Shown here: positions 17,691 through 26,651 of the stretch, piece after piece | How positions within the stretch are numbered: the first letter of the stretch is position 1 | Layout of the letters: every line of letters begins with the position of its first letter | NCBI RefSeq assembly: GCF_014196125.1 | Contig: NZ_JACIDA010000001.1 | Span: 248,001-312,000 of the forward strand | Direction: 5' to 3' | From: Brevundimonas mediterranea | Lineage (GTDB): Bacteria; Pseudomonadota; Alphaproteobacteria; Caulobacterales; Caulobacteraceae | DNA: 64,000 bases | Translations under genes and position numbers: made by a program | The notes under the pieces: model-generated | What the model saw: the letters and a program-made list of their open reading frames with translations, nothing else | Databases searched by the model: none | What the model was told of the DNA's origin: nothing

Positions 17691-19352
17691 TCAGGCGCGG
17701 ATGATCACGGGGCGGCGCAGGAAGGCGGGGATGTCGTCGCCGAAACCCTTGACGCCCGAGCGTTCGCGCTCTTCCGGACGACGCTCGCCGCGACGGTCCG
17801 ACTGGCGCAGATGGGGCTCGCGATCCGTGCGGGCGGCGCGGGTCTCTTCGACGGGGGCGGGCAAGGCCTCGGCCTCGGCCTCGATCCGGACCTCGGTCCG
17901 AGGTTCGATCTTCGCCTCCATCCGGGGTTCTGAACGGGCGCGGCTGCGTCCGCGACCGGCGGGCTTGTCGACGACAGGCGCGATCTCGGTTTCGACGACG
18001 GTCTCGACGGAAACCTCGGGCTTGGCCTTGCGGCGGCTGCGCGAGCGCGTCGGCGCCTCGGCGGCGTCCGTCGCGGCCAGAGCGGCGGCGGGGGCGGGAG
18101 TCTGGGCCGGCTCGGCGGCGCGCGACCGGCCGCGACCGCCGCGTTCGCCCGAGCGGGACTCGCTCGACCGAGACGACGAGCGTTTGTCGTCTCGTCCGCC
18201 GTCCTTGATCGCGTCGAAGTCGACGTCGTCGAGAACCAGCTCCTTCGGGTCCATCTTGATCAGCTTCAACACCTTATCCAGCGACTTGTCGTCGGCCGGG
18301 GTCACGATCATGAAGGCCTGACCCAGCTTGCCCGCGCGACCGGTCCGGCCGATGCGGTGGACATAGTCGTCGGCATGGTGCGAGACGTCGTAGTTGAAGA
18401 CGTGGCTGACGTCCGGGATGTCCAGACCGCGCGCGGCGACATCGGAAGCCACCAGGATCTTCAGCGCGCCCGAGCGGAAGTCCGCCAGGGTCTTGGTGCG
18501 GTGCGACTGGTCCAGATCGCCGTGGATGGCGGCGGCGTCGAAGCCGTGAGTTTTCAGCGACTTGGCGACGATATCGACTTCAGACTTGCGGTTGCAGAAG
18601 ACGATGCCGTTGCGCACGTCGGTACGGCTCATCAGGGCGCGCAGGGCGGCGCGCTTGGCCTTGGGGTCCGAGGTCGGGATGCGGACGATGTACTGGGTGA
18701 TGGTGTCGGCCGTCATGGCCGGACGCGAGGCCTCGATCCGGGTCGGATCCTTGAGGAAGGCGGCGGTCAGACGCGTGATCTCGGGCGGCATGGTGGCCGA
18801 GAAGAACAGGGTCTGGCGACGCGGCGGCGTCAGTTTGAAGATGCGCTCGATGTCGGGGATGAAGCCCATGTCGAGCATGCGGTCGGCTTCGTCCACCACC
18901 ATGATCTCGACGCCCGTCAGCAGCATCTTGCCGCGTTCGAACAGGTCCAGCAGACGGCCCGGCGTGGCGATCAGGACGTCCACGCCCTTGTTCAGCGCCG
19001 CCACCTGGTCGCCCATGGAGACGCCGCCGATCAGTAGCACCCAGCTCAGCTTGGTGCCCTTGGCGTATTTGGCGAAGCTCTCGGCGACCTGGTCGGCCAG
19101 TTCGCGGGTCGGGGCCAGGACGATGGCGCGCGGCATCCGGGCGCGGGCTCGGCCCGAGGCTAGGCGCTCGACCAAGGGCAGGGTGAAGGCGGCGGTCTTG
19201 CCGGTGCCGGTCTGGGCGATGCCCAGGACATCGCGGCCGGCCAGGGCCACAGGGATCGCCTGTTCCTGAATCGGAGTGGCGGTCGTGTAGCCGGTGTCGG
19301 CGACGGCCTGCAGGGTCGTGGGCGAGAGGCCCAGTTGGGAAAATTCGGTCAT
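17691..19352 (-). CDS. DEAD-box RNA helicase (RhlE-like) with long basic C-terminal tail
   Basis: An ATP-dependent RNA helicase of 553 residues. The Q motif region is at 25-35, motif I AQTGTGKT at 46-53, then PTRELA, TPGR, VVDEADRMLDMGF, SAT and HRIGRTGRAG. After about residue 375 comes a tail rich in Arg, Glu, Ala and Ser, with RSRSRRK-type stretches; such tails bind RNA or tether the helicase to the degradosome. The start is ATG 19352, with AAGGA upstream; translation from 19484 would include non-conserved sequence. A strong promoter sits at 19457-19484, leaving a leader of about 100 nt. Confidence 0.93.
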   Translation of the reverse strand: MTEFSQLGLSPTTLQAVADTGYTTATPIQEQAIPVALAGRDVLGIAQTGTGKTAAFTLPLVERLASGRARARMPRAIVLAPTRELADQVAESFAKYAKGTKLSWVLLIGGVSMGDQVAALNKGVDVLIATPGRLLDLFERGKMLLTGVEIMVVDEADRMLDMGFIPDIERIFKLTPPRRQTLFFSATMPPEITRLTAAFLKDPTRIEASRPAMTADTITQYIVRIPTSDPKAKRAALRALMSRTDVRNGIVFCNRKSEVDIVAKSLKTHGFDAAAIHGDLDQSHRTKTLADFRSGALKILVASDVAARGLDIPDVSHVFNYDVSHHADDYVHRIGRTGRAGKLGQAFMIVTPADDKSLDKVLKLIKMDPKELVLDDVDFDAIKDGGRDDKRSSSRSSESRSGERGGRGRSRAAEPAQTPAPAAALAATDAAEAPTRSRSRRKAKPEVSVETVVETEIAPVVDKPAGRGRSRARSEPRMEAKIEPRTEVRIEAEAEALPAPVEETRAARTDREPHLRQSDRRGERRPEERERSGVKGFGDDIPAFLRRPVIIRA

Positions 19353-19456
19353 GAATCCTTGGGAGAGAAAGCGTCTGCGTGCGTTACAGCAACGGAACCG
19401 CCCCTCTTTGGGCGAGCGGGCGGCGCGTATCGCAGACCTGTCCCGAGGCTGGACGC

Positions 19457-19484
19457 GATATAGAAGTCCCCTCGCAAAAGTCAA
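19457..19484 (-). promoter_or_regulatory. Promoter of the DEAD-box helicase gene
   Basis: On the minus strand, TTGACT (19484-19479) and TATATC (19462-19457) are separated by 16 bases, close to the vegetative sigma consensus. Transcription would begin near 19450, about 98 bases before the helicase start. Confidence 0.65.
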
Positions 19485-19570
19485 CTATTATCGATATTCC
19501 GCCGTCGCACGCGATGGGGGACGCGACCCCGGCGCCGGCCAAGGTCGCGTCTTTTCCAGCGCCTGAGCCG

Positions 19571-20740
19571 TCAGCCTATGGCCGGAGTCGTGGCGGGCGC
19601 GCGCTTGCGGGTCAGAAAGAGGACCAGAACCAGGCCCAGGGCTGCGGATGCCGCGCCGGCCAGGGCGACCGCCGGATAGCCCAGCCCGCCGGCGATCACC
19701 GCCCCGCCCAAGGCCGCGCCGACGGCGTTGCCCAGGTTGAAGGCGCCGATATTGACCGATGACGCCAGGTTGGGCGCGTCCGAGGCGGCGGCCATCACCC
19801 GCACCTGCAGCGGCGGCACCAGGGCGAAGCTGGCGACGCCCCAGATGAAGATCACGAACGGCGCCGGGACGGCGAACGGCATGATGAAGGCGAACAGGAC
19901 CAGGATGGCGGCCAGAGACGCCAGGGTGATGATCAGGGTGCGATCCACCGACCGGTCGGCGAACTTGCCGCCCAGCCAGTTCCCGACCGTCAGGCCCAGG
20001 CCGTAGACGACCAACATGGCGGTGACGAAGCCGATGGAGGCGTGGGTCTCTTCATGCAGGATCGGGGCGATATAGGTGAAGACGGTGAACATGGCGCTGG
20101 AGCCGATCACGGTCAGGGCCAGGGCCGACAGCACCGGACCACGACCCAGGACGCGCACCTCCGCCAGGGCGTCGCCGCCCACCGGCGCCGGCAGTTTGGG
20201 CAGGGTCAGACGCAGGGCGGCCATGACGATCAGGCCGATGCCGGCGATGGCCCAGAAGGAGGCGCGCCAGCCCAGGACGTCGCCCGCCCAGGCCGCCAGC
20301 GGAACCCCGACGACCGTGGCGATGGTCAGGCCCATGAACATGGCTGCGACGGCGCCGGCCTGACGGTTGGGCGGCACCAGGCTGGCGGCCACGATGGAGC
20401 CGACGCCGAAAAAGGCCCCGTGGTTCAGCGAGGTGACCACCCGCGCGACCAGCAGCATGGCGTAGTCGGTCGAGACGGCCGCCATCAGATTGCCCAGGGT
20501 GAAGATGGCGGCCAGGCCGACCAGCAGGGCGCGACGGGGCACGCGCCCCGTGGTCAGGGTCATCAGGGGCGCGCCCAGCATGACGCCCAGGGCATAGGCG
20601 CTGATCAACAGGCCGGCCGTGGGGATGGAGACGCCCAGGTCCGTAGCGATGACGGGCAGCAGGCCCATCGGGGCGAACTCGGTCACGCCGATGCCGAAGG
20701 CCCCGGCCGCGAGGGCGAGAAGGGGAGGATTGAGTTTCAT
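19571..20740 (-). CDS. MFS permease (AraJ/NepI-like exporter family)
   Basis: A 389-residue inner-membrane protein with about 12 hydrophobic segments and the DHA1-type opening GAFGIGVTEFAPMGLLPVIA (13-32). It also shows SAYALGVMLGAPL, a GRVPRR loop after helix 2, and the WRASFW cytoplasmic stretch. Relatives (AraJ, NepI, YdhP) export sugars, purine ribonucleosides or arabinose-like compounds; the substrate here is unknown. ATG 20740 is chosen because upstream codons are low-complexity. The aldo/keto reductase gene ends 23 bases upstream on the same strand, and both diverge from the LysR gene. Reductase and exporter are therefore probably one LysR-controlled unit. Confidence 0.88.
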   Translation of the reverse strand: MKLNPPLLALAAGAFGIGVTEFAPMGLLPVIATDLGVSIPTAGLLISAYALGVMLGAPLMTLTTGRVPRRALLVGLAAIFTLGNLMAAVSTDYAMLLVARVVTSLNHGAFFGVGSIVAASLVPPNRQAGAVAAMFMGLTIATVVGVPLAAWAGDVLGWRASFWAIAGIGLIVMAALRLTLPKLPAPVGGDALAEVRVLGRGPVLSALALTVIGSSAMFTVFTYIAPILHEETHASIGFVTAMLVVYGLGLTVGNWLGGKFADRSVDRTLIITLASLAAILVLFAFIMPFAVPAPFVIFIWGVASFALVPPLQVRVMAAASDAPNLASSVNIGAFNLGNAVGAALGGAVIAGGLGYPAVALAGAASAALGLVLVLFLTRKRAPATTPAIG

Positions 20741-20763
20741 GGGGGAGGAGACCTTTGGGACGT

Positions 20764-21798
20764 TCAGACCAGAGGCGGGTTCAGGCGCGCGAACCCTTCC
20801 TGCTGGCGATAGGGGGTGTGGGGATAGGGCGGCAGGACGGCGCTGGCGGCGTCGAGCGCCGCGACCTGATCCGGCGTCAGTCGCCAGCCGACCGCCCCCA
20901 GATTCTGGCGCAACTGCTCCTCGTTGCGGGCGCCGATGATGACCGATGAGACGGTCGGGCGTTGCAGCAGCCAGTTGATGGCGATCTGGGGCACGGTCTT
21001 GCCGGTCTCGGCCGCCACGGCGTCCAGGGCTTCGACGACGCGGTACAGGTGCTCGTCCTCGACGGGCGGGGCGAAGGCGGCGGTCTGGTGCAGGCGGCTG
21101 CCCTCGGGGATCGGCGCATCGCGGCGGATCTTGCCGGTCAGGCGACCCCAGCCCAGCGGGCTCCACACAAGAGCGCCGACGCCTTGGTCGGCGCCGAGCG
21201 GCATCAGGTCGGCCTCATAGGCGCGGCCGATCAGGGAGTAATAGACCTGGTGGGCGATGAACCGGGGGCGGGCGTCACGCTCGGCGATGCCTTGCGCCTT
21301 CATCAGGGCCCAGCCGGGATAGTTGGAAACGCCGGTGTAGCGAACCTTGCCTGAGGTCACGAGCATGTCCAGCGTGGCCAGAAGCTCTTCGACCGGGGTC
21401 GAGGCGTCGTAAGCGTGCAGTTGCAGCAGGTCGATATAGTCCGTGCCCAGACGACGCAGGGCGGCCTCGACCGCGCGGATCAGACGGTCGCGCGACACGC
21501 CCCAGTCCGCCGGACCGTCGCCGGTCGGCAGGCCGGTCTTGGTCGAGATCAGCACCTGGTCGCGGCGGCCCTTGATCGCCTCGCCCAGAACCTGTTCCGA
21601 GGCACCGTCGGAATAGACGTCGGCGGTGTCGAACAGATTGACCCCGGCCTCCAGACAGATGTCGATCAGGCGCCGCGCCTCGCCGACGTCGCTATTGCCC
21701 CAGGCGCCGAACAACGGGCCGGAGCCGCCGAAAGTGCCTGTGCCGAAGCTGAGGAGCGGTACGCGCAGGCCCGATGATCCAAGTTGCCGATAGTCCAT
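20764..21798 (-). CDS. Aldo/keto reductase
   Basis: A 344-residue NADPH-dependent oxidoreductase of the AKR superfamily, resembling the YajO/Tas-like group. The catalytic tetrad is visible: Asp57 and Tyr62 in LFDTADVYSDG, Lys87 in ISTKTG and His128 in LLQLHAYD. The cofactor-binding SVIIGARNEEQLRQN is near the C-terminus. The substrate is unknown. It is first in the unit with the MFS permease and diverges from the LysR gene across 97 bases. Confidence 0.92.
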   Translation of the reverse strand: MDYRQLGSSGLRVPLLSFGTGTFGGSGPLFGAWGNSDVGEARRLIDICLEAGVNLFDTADVYSDGASEQVLGEAIKGRRDQVLISTKTGLPTGDGPADWGVSRDRLIRAVEAALRRLGTDYIDLLQLHAYDASTPVEELLATLDMLVTSGKVRYTGVSNYPGWALMKAQGIAERDARPRFIAHQVYYSLIGRAYEADLMPLGADQGVGALVWSPLGWGRLTGKIRRDAPIPEGSRLHQTAAFAPPVEDEHLYRVVEALDAVAAETGKTVPQIAINWLLQRPTVSSVIIGARNEEQLRQNLGAVGWRLTPDQVAALDAASAVLPPYPHTPYRQQEGFARLNPPLV

Positions 21799-21881
21799 GA
21801 TTATCCCTCGTCTGTGTTCGGAGGCACAGATGGACGCCGCGCCTCAGCGGCGGTAGGCAGGCGGTGGGCCAAGGATTTTTG

Positions 21882-21897
21882 ATCTGGACGCAAAGAT
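21882..21897. promoter_or_regulatory. Possible LysR-type binding site at the regulator's own start
   Basis: ATCT (21882-21885) and AGAT (21894-21897) form a small interrupted palindrome containing a T-N11-A core, as in LysR boxes. It overlaps the start codon of the LysR gene in the divergent intergenic space. Short motif; weak evidence. Confidence 0.25.
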
Positions 21898-22792
21898 GCA
21901 AATGAATGGGGCGGACCGGGCGCGGGAGATGGAGATCTTCGTGGCCGTGGCTAAAAGCGGCAGTTTCTCCGCCGCCGGGCGGGTCCTGGGCCTGACCCCG
22001 TCGGCGGTCAGCCGGACCGTCGACCGGATCGAGGCGCGGCTGGGGGTGCGGCTGATGCTGCGCACGACGCGCGTCCTGACCCTGACGGCCGAGGGCCAGA
22101 CCTATCTGGGCGCGGCGCGTCGCATCCTGGCCGACCTGGACGACGCCGAGCAGAGCATCGCCGATCAGGGGGCGCCGCGCGGGCGGGTGCGGGTTAGCGC
22201 CTCACTGGCCCATGGACGCCAGCATGTGGTGCCTCTGCTCGGGGATTTCGTGCGTCGCTATCCGCATATCCTGATCGACATCAACCTGACCGATGTCGTG
22301 GTCGATGTGGCGGCGGGACAGGCGGATGTGGCGATCCGGTTCGGGCCGCTGGCCGACAGTCCGCTGACGGCGCGGCGGTTGGGCGACACGGGGCGGACCA
22401 TCGTCGCCTCGCCCGACTATCTGGCCCGCCGCGGGACGCCGACGGTTCCCGAAGACCTGCACGACCATGATTGCCTGAACTTCAACTTCCGCCGCGCCGA
22501 GCCCGTCTGGCCGTTTCGCCGGGACGGTCGAGACTACGCCCTGACGGTGCGGGGGCCGATCGAGGCGAACAACGGCGAGACCCTGACTCAGCTGGCGGTG
22601 GCCGGGGTCGGTGTGACGCGGGTCGGTAATTTCAGCGTGGCCGACGCCATCGACGCGGGACGGCTGATTCCGTTGCTGGAGGACTTCAATCCGGGCGACC
22701 GGGAGCCGATCCATGCGGTCTTCGTCGGCGGCGCCAATATGCCGGCGCGCGTGCGCGTGTTCGTGGATTTTCTGGCGGAACGGCTGCGTTGA
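21896..22792 (+). CDS. LysR-family transcriptional regulator
   Basis: A 298-residue regulator with the LysR winged HTH (about 10-68, including FSAAGRVLGLTPSAVSRTVDRIEARLGVRLMLR-type sequence) and a periplasmic-binding-protein-like effector domain (about 95-298). The latter shows VRVSASLAHGRQHVVPLL and ADVAIRFGPL. It belongs to the group that often regulates oxidoreductase and efflux genes. It is divergent from the aldo/keto reductase-MFS unit, which is its likely target. An alternative ATG lies at 21902. The 3' end faces a bidirectional-looking terminator. Confidence 0.9.
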   Translation: MQMNGADRAREMEIFVAVAKSGSFSAAGRVLGLTPSAVSRTVDRIEARLGVRLMLRTTRVLTLTAEGQTYLGAARRILADLDDAEQSIADQGAPRGRVRVSASLAHGRQHVVPLLGDFVRRYPHILIDINLTDVVVDVAAGQADVAIRFGPLADSPLTARRLGDTGRTIVASPDYLARRGTPTVPEDLHDHDCLNFNFRRAEPVWPFRRDGRDYALTVRGPIEANNGETLTQLAVAGVGVTRVGNFSVADAIDAGRLIPLLEDFNPGDREPIHAVFVGGANMPARVRVFVDFLAERLR

Positions 22793-22800
22793 AACGAAAA

Positions 22801-22828
22801 TCGCCGGACGGGGCGAACCGTCCGGCGA
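22801..22828. terminator. Bidirectional hairpin terminator
   Basis: A perfect 10-bp stem (TCGCCGGACG 22801-22810, CGTCCGGCGA 22819-22828) with an 8-base loop lies between two convergent genes. AAAA lies on the left side and a T-containing stretch on the right, so it could serve both directions. Confidence 0.75.
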
Positions 22829-22853
22829 CTTCAGTCAGGCTTATGAGCCGTGA

Positions 22854-23477
22854 TCAGCGCTTGCCGAAGATCATGTCGCCGAGCTTGGCGAAGAAGCCCT
22901 TTTCCTCAGCCTGGGGCGCAGGCGCGGCGGCCGGCTTGGGCTTGGGCGTCTCGACCGGCTTGGGCGTCGGCGCGGGAGCAGGTGCTGTAGCGGCGGCGGG
23001 CTTGGGCGCCGGAGCGGCGACGGGTTCAGCCGGCTTGGACGCAGCGGCCGGAGCCTTGGGCGTCGGCGCCTTGGCTGCGACAGGCTTGGCCGAGGCGGGC
23101 TTGGGCGCAGACGTCTTCGGCGCGGCCTTGGCGGCGGTCTTCGTCGTCGCCTTGGGCGCGGCGGCCTTCACGGGGGCAGACTTGGAAGCGGCGGGTGCGG
23201 CCGGCTTGGCGGTCGGCTTAGCGGCCGGGGCGGCCTTGGGCTTGGCCGGCGACGTCTTGGCGACAGCGGCCTTGGGCGCGGTCGTCTTGGCGGGTGTTTT
23301 TGCAGCGGCCGGTTTGGCGGCGGCGGTCTTCACGGCGGCGGGCTTGGCGGCCTTGGGCGTGACGGTTTTCTCGGCGACGGCCTTCGCGGCGCTCGACTTC
23401 GGCGCAGCTTTAGGCTTGGAAGCGGCGGTCGCCGGCTTCGGCGACGCAGTTTTAGACGTAGACGGTGACTTGGCCAT
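22854..23477 (-). CDS. Lys/Ala/Pro-rich low-complexity protein (histone H1-like)
   Basis: A 207-residue protein, most of which (about 1-190) is repeats of Ala, Lys and Pro with scattered Thr and Ser, such as KPAAAKTPAKTTAPKAA. Only the last 15 residues are distinct: EKGFFAKLGDMIFGKR, an amphipathic, partly basic end. Eukaryotic H1-like proteins of bacteria (for example AlgP/HctB-like) share the composition and bind DNA, but composition alone cannot prove that here. The lack of hydrophobic segments suggests a disordered cytoplasmic protein. It faces the LysR gene across a terminator and diverges from prmA. Confidence 0.7.
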   Translation of the reverse strand: MAKSPSTSKTASPKPATAASKPKAAPKSSAAKAVAEKTVTPKAAKPAAVKTAAAKPAAAKTPAKTTAPKAAVAKTSPAKPKAAPAAKPTAKPAAPAASKSAPVKAAAPKATTKTAAKAAPKTSAPKPASAKPVAAKAPTPKAPAAASKPAEPVAAPAPKPAAATAPAPAPTPKPVETPKPKPAAAPAPQAEEKGFFAKLGDMIFGKR

Positions 23478-23574
23478 GTATTCCCCGACCCCTCGGTTCG
23501 TTAAAAAGCCCGGCGGCGTCGGGAAGACGATGCGCCGGATCGCAATGATTCGTCATCTTAGCGGTGTTTGAAAA

Positions 23575-24441
23575 ATGTCCGAGTCCGCAGTTCAGATAAT
23601 CGCCCGGGGTCCGCGCGAAAGCGCAGAGGCCGCAGCCGCCGCCATCGACGCCGATTCCACGCTGGAAGGCGCGACCTATTCCATCCTCGAGGAAGACGAG
23701 GATCGCAACATCTGGCGCATCGACGCCTTCCCGACCACGGCCGAGGAGGTCGAGGGGCTGAAGGCGACCCTGGCCGAATATCCCGTCACCGTTTCGGTCG
23801 AGAAACTGGCCGACGCCGACTGGCTGGCCATGTCGCTGTCGGGCCTGCCGCCGGTGCGGGCCGGGCGCTTCTTCGTCTATGGCGCGCATGACGAGGGGCG
23901 GGTGCCGCCCAACGCCGTCAATCTGAAGATCGACGCCGGCGCCGCCTTCGGCACCGGCCACCACGGCACGACGGTGGGCTGTCTGGAAGCCTTCGACGAT
24001 CTGCTGAAGCGCGAGCGGTTCGAGCGGGTGCTGGACGTCGGCTGCGGCACGGGCGTCCTGGCCATCGCGGCGGCGCGCACGGGCAGCCGGATCGCGGTCG
24101 GCACCGACATCGACGCCCCCTCGGTGCGGATCGCCAATGAGAACGCCGCCCTGAACCAGGCCCACGCCAGCTTCGTCCACGCCTCGGGCCTGAACGACCA
24201 GCGGGTGCGCCGTCATGGGCCCTATGATCTGGTCTTCGCCAACATCCTGGCCCCGCCGCTGGTGGCCCTGTCGCAGGACATCAAGATGGCGTTGAGCCTG
24301 GGCGGGGTCGCCATCCTGTCGGGCCTGTTGCGGACCCAGGAGCGCCGGGTGACGGCGGCCTATACGTCGCGCGGCTTCCGGCTGGAGAAGCGGATCCATC
24401 ACGACGCCTGGAGCGCCCTGGTGCTGCGGCGGATGGGCTGA
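23575..24441 (+). CDS. prmA: Ribosomal protein L11 methyltransferase
   Basis: PrmA trimethylates ribosomal protein L11 using S-adenosylmethionine. The 288-residue protein has the substrate-binding N-terminal domain (about 1-100), then the linker and [14 protein letters not shown] block (about 119-132). The SAM motif [14 protein letters not shown] follows (about 155-168), with the catalytic-loop FANILAPPL (about 221-229). Length and motif order are normal. The peptidase gene begins 18 bases after it, so they may be co-transcribed. Confidence 0.95.
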   Translation: MSESAVQIIARGPRESAEAAAAAIDADSTLEGATYSILEEDEDRNIWRIDAFPTTAEEVEGLKATLAEYPVTVSVEKLADADWLAMSLSGLPPVRAGRFFVYGAHDEGRVPPNAVNLKIDAGAAFGTGHHGTTVGCLEAFDDLLKRERFERVLDVGCGTGVLAIAAARTGSRIAVGTDIDAPSVRIANENAALNQAHASFVHASGLNDQRVRRHGPYDLVFANILAPPLVALSQDIKMALSLGGVAILSGLLRTQERRVTAAYTSRGFRLEKRIHHDAWSALVLRRMG

Positions 24442-24459
24442 GGAACGAGAGACGAGACG

Positions 24460-26265
24460 ATGCGCCAGACCTTTGATGAGACCACCGATCCGTCCTTCGG
24501 GGCCAAACACCTGCCGCTGCTGCGCGCCGAGATGGCCAAGCAGGGGCTGGACGGCTTCCTGATCCCGCACGAGGACGAGCACCAGAACGAATATCTGCCC
24601 GACGCCAACGAGCGGCTGGCCTGGGCCACCGGCTTCACCGGCTCGGCCGGGGCGGCGGTGGTGTTCCAGGATCGGGCCAGCATGTTCACCGACGGCCGCT
24701 ATACAGTCCAGGTCAAGGCCCAGACCGATCCGGCCCTGTTCGAGCGGCGCGACCTGAACGATGTCGCCGCCTATCTGGAGACGGCGAAGCCGGGCCAGGT
24801 GATCGGCTATGATCCGAAGCTGCATAGCCCCGACGCCCTGGTCGCCCTGAAGCGGGCAGCGGAGAAGGCCGGGGCCGAGCTGAAGCCGGTCGAGGTCAAT
24901 CCGCTGGACCAGGCCTGGGGTGCGGATCGTCCGGCCCAGCCGACCGCGCCCGTGGTGCCGCACGCGGACATCTATTCCGGCGAAAGCCACGTGGCGAAGC
25001 GGGCGCGGATCGGTCAGGCCGTGGCGGACGCCGGCGCCGACGCGGTCGTGCTGACCGCCCCCATGTCGATCGCCTGGCTTTTCAATGTGCGCGGCGGCGA
25101 CGTGATCCGTTCGCCCCTGCCGATCGGTCAGGCCGTGCTGGAGGCCGACGGCAGGGCGCGGCTGTTCCTGGATGGGGCCAAGGTGACGAATGAGCTGCCG
25201 GCCTGGCTGGGCGACGACGTCCAGCTGGAGGCGCCCGAGCGGCTGGCCGAGGCGCTGGACGGTCTGGCGGGCAAGAAGGTCATGATCGATCCCGCCCTTT
25301 CGTCCGCCTGGTATTTCGACCGGCTGGAGCAGGCGGGAGCGACGGTGGTGCGGGCGGCGGACCCCTGCGCCCTGCCTCGCGCCACCAAGAATGCGGTCGA
25401 GATCGAGGGCAGCCGCCAGGCCCATATCCGCGACGGCGCGGCCCTGGCCAACTTCCTGCACTGGGTCGATACGACGGCGCAGCAGACACTGCCGGACGAG
25501 CGCGAAGTGGTGGAGACGCTGGAGCGGTTCCGCGAGGCGACCGGCGCGCTGAAGGACCTGAGCTTCGACACCATCGCCGGGGCCGGGCCGAACGGCGCCC
25601 TGCCGCATTACAAGCCGGTCGGCGCCACGATCCGCCGGATCGAAAAGGGCTCGCTGCTTCTGGTCGACGGCGGCGGCCAGTATCTGGACGGGACGACCGA
25701 TGTGACCCGCACAATGGCGGTCGGCGAGCCGACGGCGGACCAGCGTCACAAGTTCACCCTGGTGCTGAAGGCCCATATCGCCATGGCGACGATCCGCTTC
25801 CCGGCGGGGACCAGCGGCATGGCCCTGGACGCCATCGCCCGGGCGCCGATGTGGGCGGCGGGGCTGGACTATGATCACGGCACCGGCCACGGCGTCGGCT
25901 CCTATCTGGGGGTTCACGAGGGGCCGCAACGGATCGCCAAATGGGGTACGGCCCAGCCGCTGCTGGAGGGGATGATCCTGTCCAACGAGCCCGGCTATTA
26001 CCGCGAGGGCCATTGGGGCATCCGCATCGAGACCCTGCAGGTGGTGACGCCGGCCGTGGTTCCCGAGGGCGGCGAGCGGCCGATGCACGGGTTCGAACAG
26101 CTGACCTTCGCGCCGATCGACCGGCGGCTGATCGCGGTCGAGCTGCTGACCCCGGCCGAGCGGGCCTATGTCGACGCCTATCACGCCGAGACCCTGGCCA
26201 AGGTCGGGCCCCTGGTCGAGGGCGAGGTTCGGGCCTGGCTGGAGCGGGTCTGCGCGCCGCTGTGA
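24460..26265 (+). CDS. M24B Xaa-Pro aminopeptidase (aminopeptidase P family)
   Basis: A 601-residue metallopeptidase with two N-terminal creatinase-like domains (about 1-310) and the catalytic pita-bread domain (about 310-540). Metal ligands appear in order: two Asp in VDGGGQYLDGTTDVTR, His in GTGHGVGSYLG, Glu in SNEPGYY and Glu in IRIETLQVV. It removes the N-terminal residue before proline. The long form resembles eukaryotic XPNPEP1-type and bacterial PepP2-type enzymes. It is cytoplasmic, with no signal peptide. The lrgA-like gene starts within or just after its stop (GTGACCATG at 26262-26270). Confidence 0.93.
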   Translation: MRQTFDETTDPSFGAKHLPLLRAEMAKQGLDGFLIPHEDEHQNEYLPDANERLAWATGFTGSAGAAVVFQDRASMFTDGRYTVQVKAQTDPALFERRDLNDVAAYLETAKPGQVIGYDPKLHSPDALVALKRAAEKAGAELKPVEVNPLDQAWGADRPAQPTAPVVPHADIYSGESHVAKRARIGQAVADAGADAVVLTAPMSIAWLFNVRGGDVIRSPLPIGQAVLEADGRARLFLDGAKVTNELPAWLGDDVQLEAPERLAEALDGLAGKKVMIDPALSSAWYFDRLEQAGATVVRAADPCALPRATKNAVEIEGSRQAHIRDGAALANFLHWVDTTAQQTLPDEREVVETLERFREATGALKDLSFDTIAGAGPNGALPHYKPVGATIRRIEKGSLLLVDGGGQYLDGTTDVTRTMAVGEPTADQRHKFTLVLKAHIAMATIRFPAGTSGMALDAIARAPMWAAGLDYDHGTGHGVGSYLGVHEGPQRIAKWGTAQPLLEGMILSNEPGYYREGHWGIRIETLQVVTPAVVPEGGERPMHGFEQLTFAPIDRRLIAVELLTPAERAYVDAYHAETLAKVGPLVEGEVRAWLERVCAPL

Positions 26266-26267
26266 CC

Positions 26268-26651
26268 ATGCTCGCCGCCATAGCCCTTCTGATGACCTGC
26301 CAGTTGATGGGCGAGGTGATCCACAGGGTGACGGGTCTGCCGCTTCCGGGGTCCGTTATCGGTCTGGTTCTGCTGCTGGGCTGGCTGGCGCTGGTCCCGC
26401 GCGAGCGGCCCACTCTGAAGGCGGTGACGGCGTGGCTGACGGCGCACCTGTCGATCATGTTCGTGCCAGCGGCGGTCGGACTGATTGATGAGGGCGAGCC
26501 CTTGTCCCGCTACGGGATCGGTATTCTGGCGGCCACTGCGGTTTCGACGCTTCTGACGATGGTGGTGACCGCGCTGGTGTTTCGGTGGGCGGTCACGCGG
26601 TTTGGGCCTGAAGACGCAGGGGACAAAGAGGGCGGGGAGGCGATGTCGTGA
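26268..26651 (+). CDS. CidA/LrgA family membrane protein
   Basis: A 127-residue integral membrane protein with four hydrophobic segments. The conserved CidA/LrgA block reads QLMGEVIHRVTGLPLPGSVIG near the N-terminus, with PGSVIG the hallmark. HLSIMFVPAAVGLI follows. Such holin-like proteins pair with LrgB and affect autolysis, pyruvate uptake or glycolate handling in different bacteria. A GTG at 26262 overlapping the peptidase stop is an alternative start. Its stop overlaps the lrgB start (GTGA at 26648-26651). Confidence 0.9.
   Translation: MLAAIALLMTCQLMGEVIHRVTGLPLPGSVIGLVLLLGWLALVPRERPTLKAVTAWLTAHLSIMFVPAAVGLIDEGEPLSRYGIGILAATAVSTLLTMVVTALVFRWAVTRFGPEDAGDKEGGEAMS

Noticed and set aside
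23452..26184. A 910-codon open frame on the minus strand over prmA and the peptidase gene
   Set aside because: It is antisense to two well-recognised genes and has the same shadow composition. No known domain is visible.
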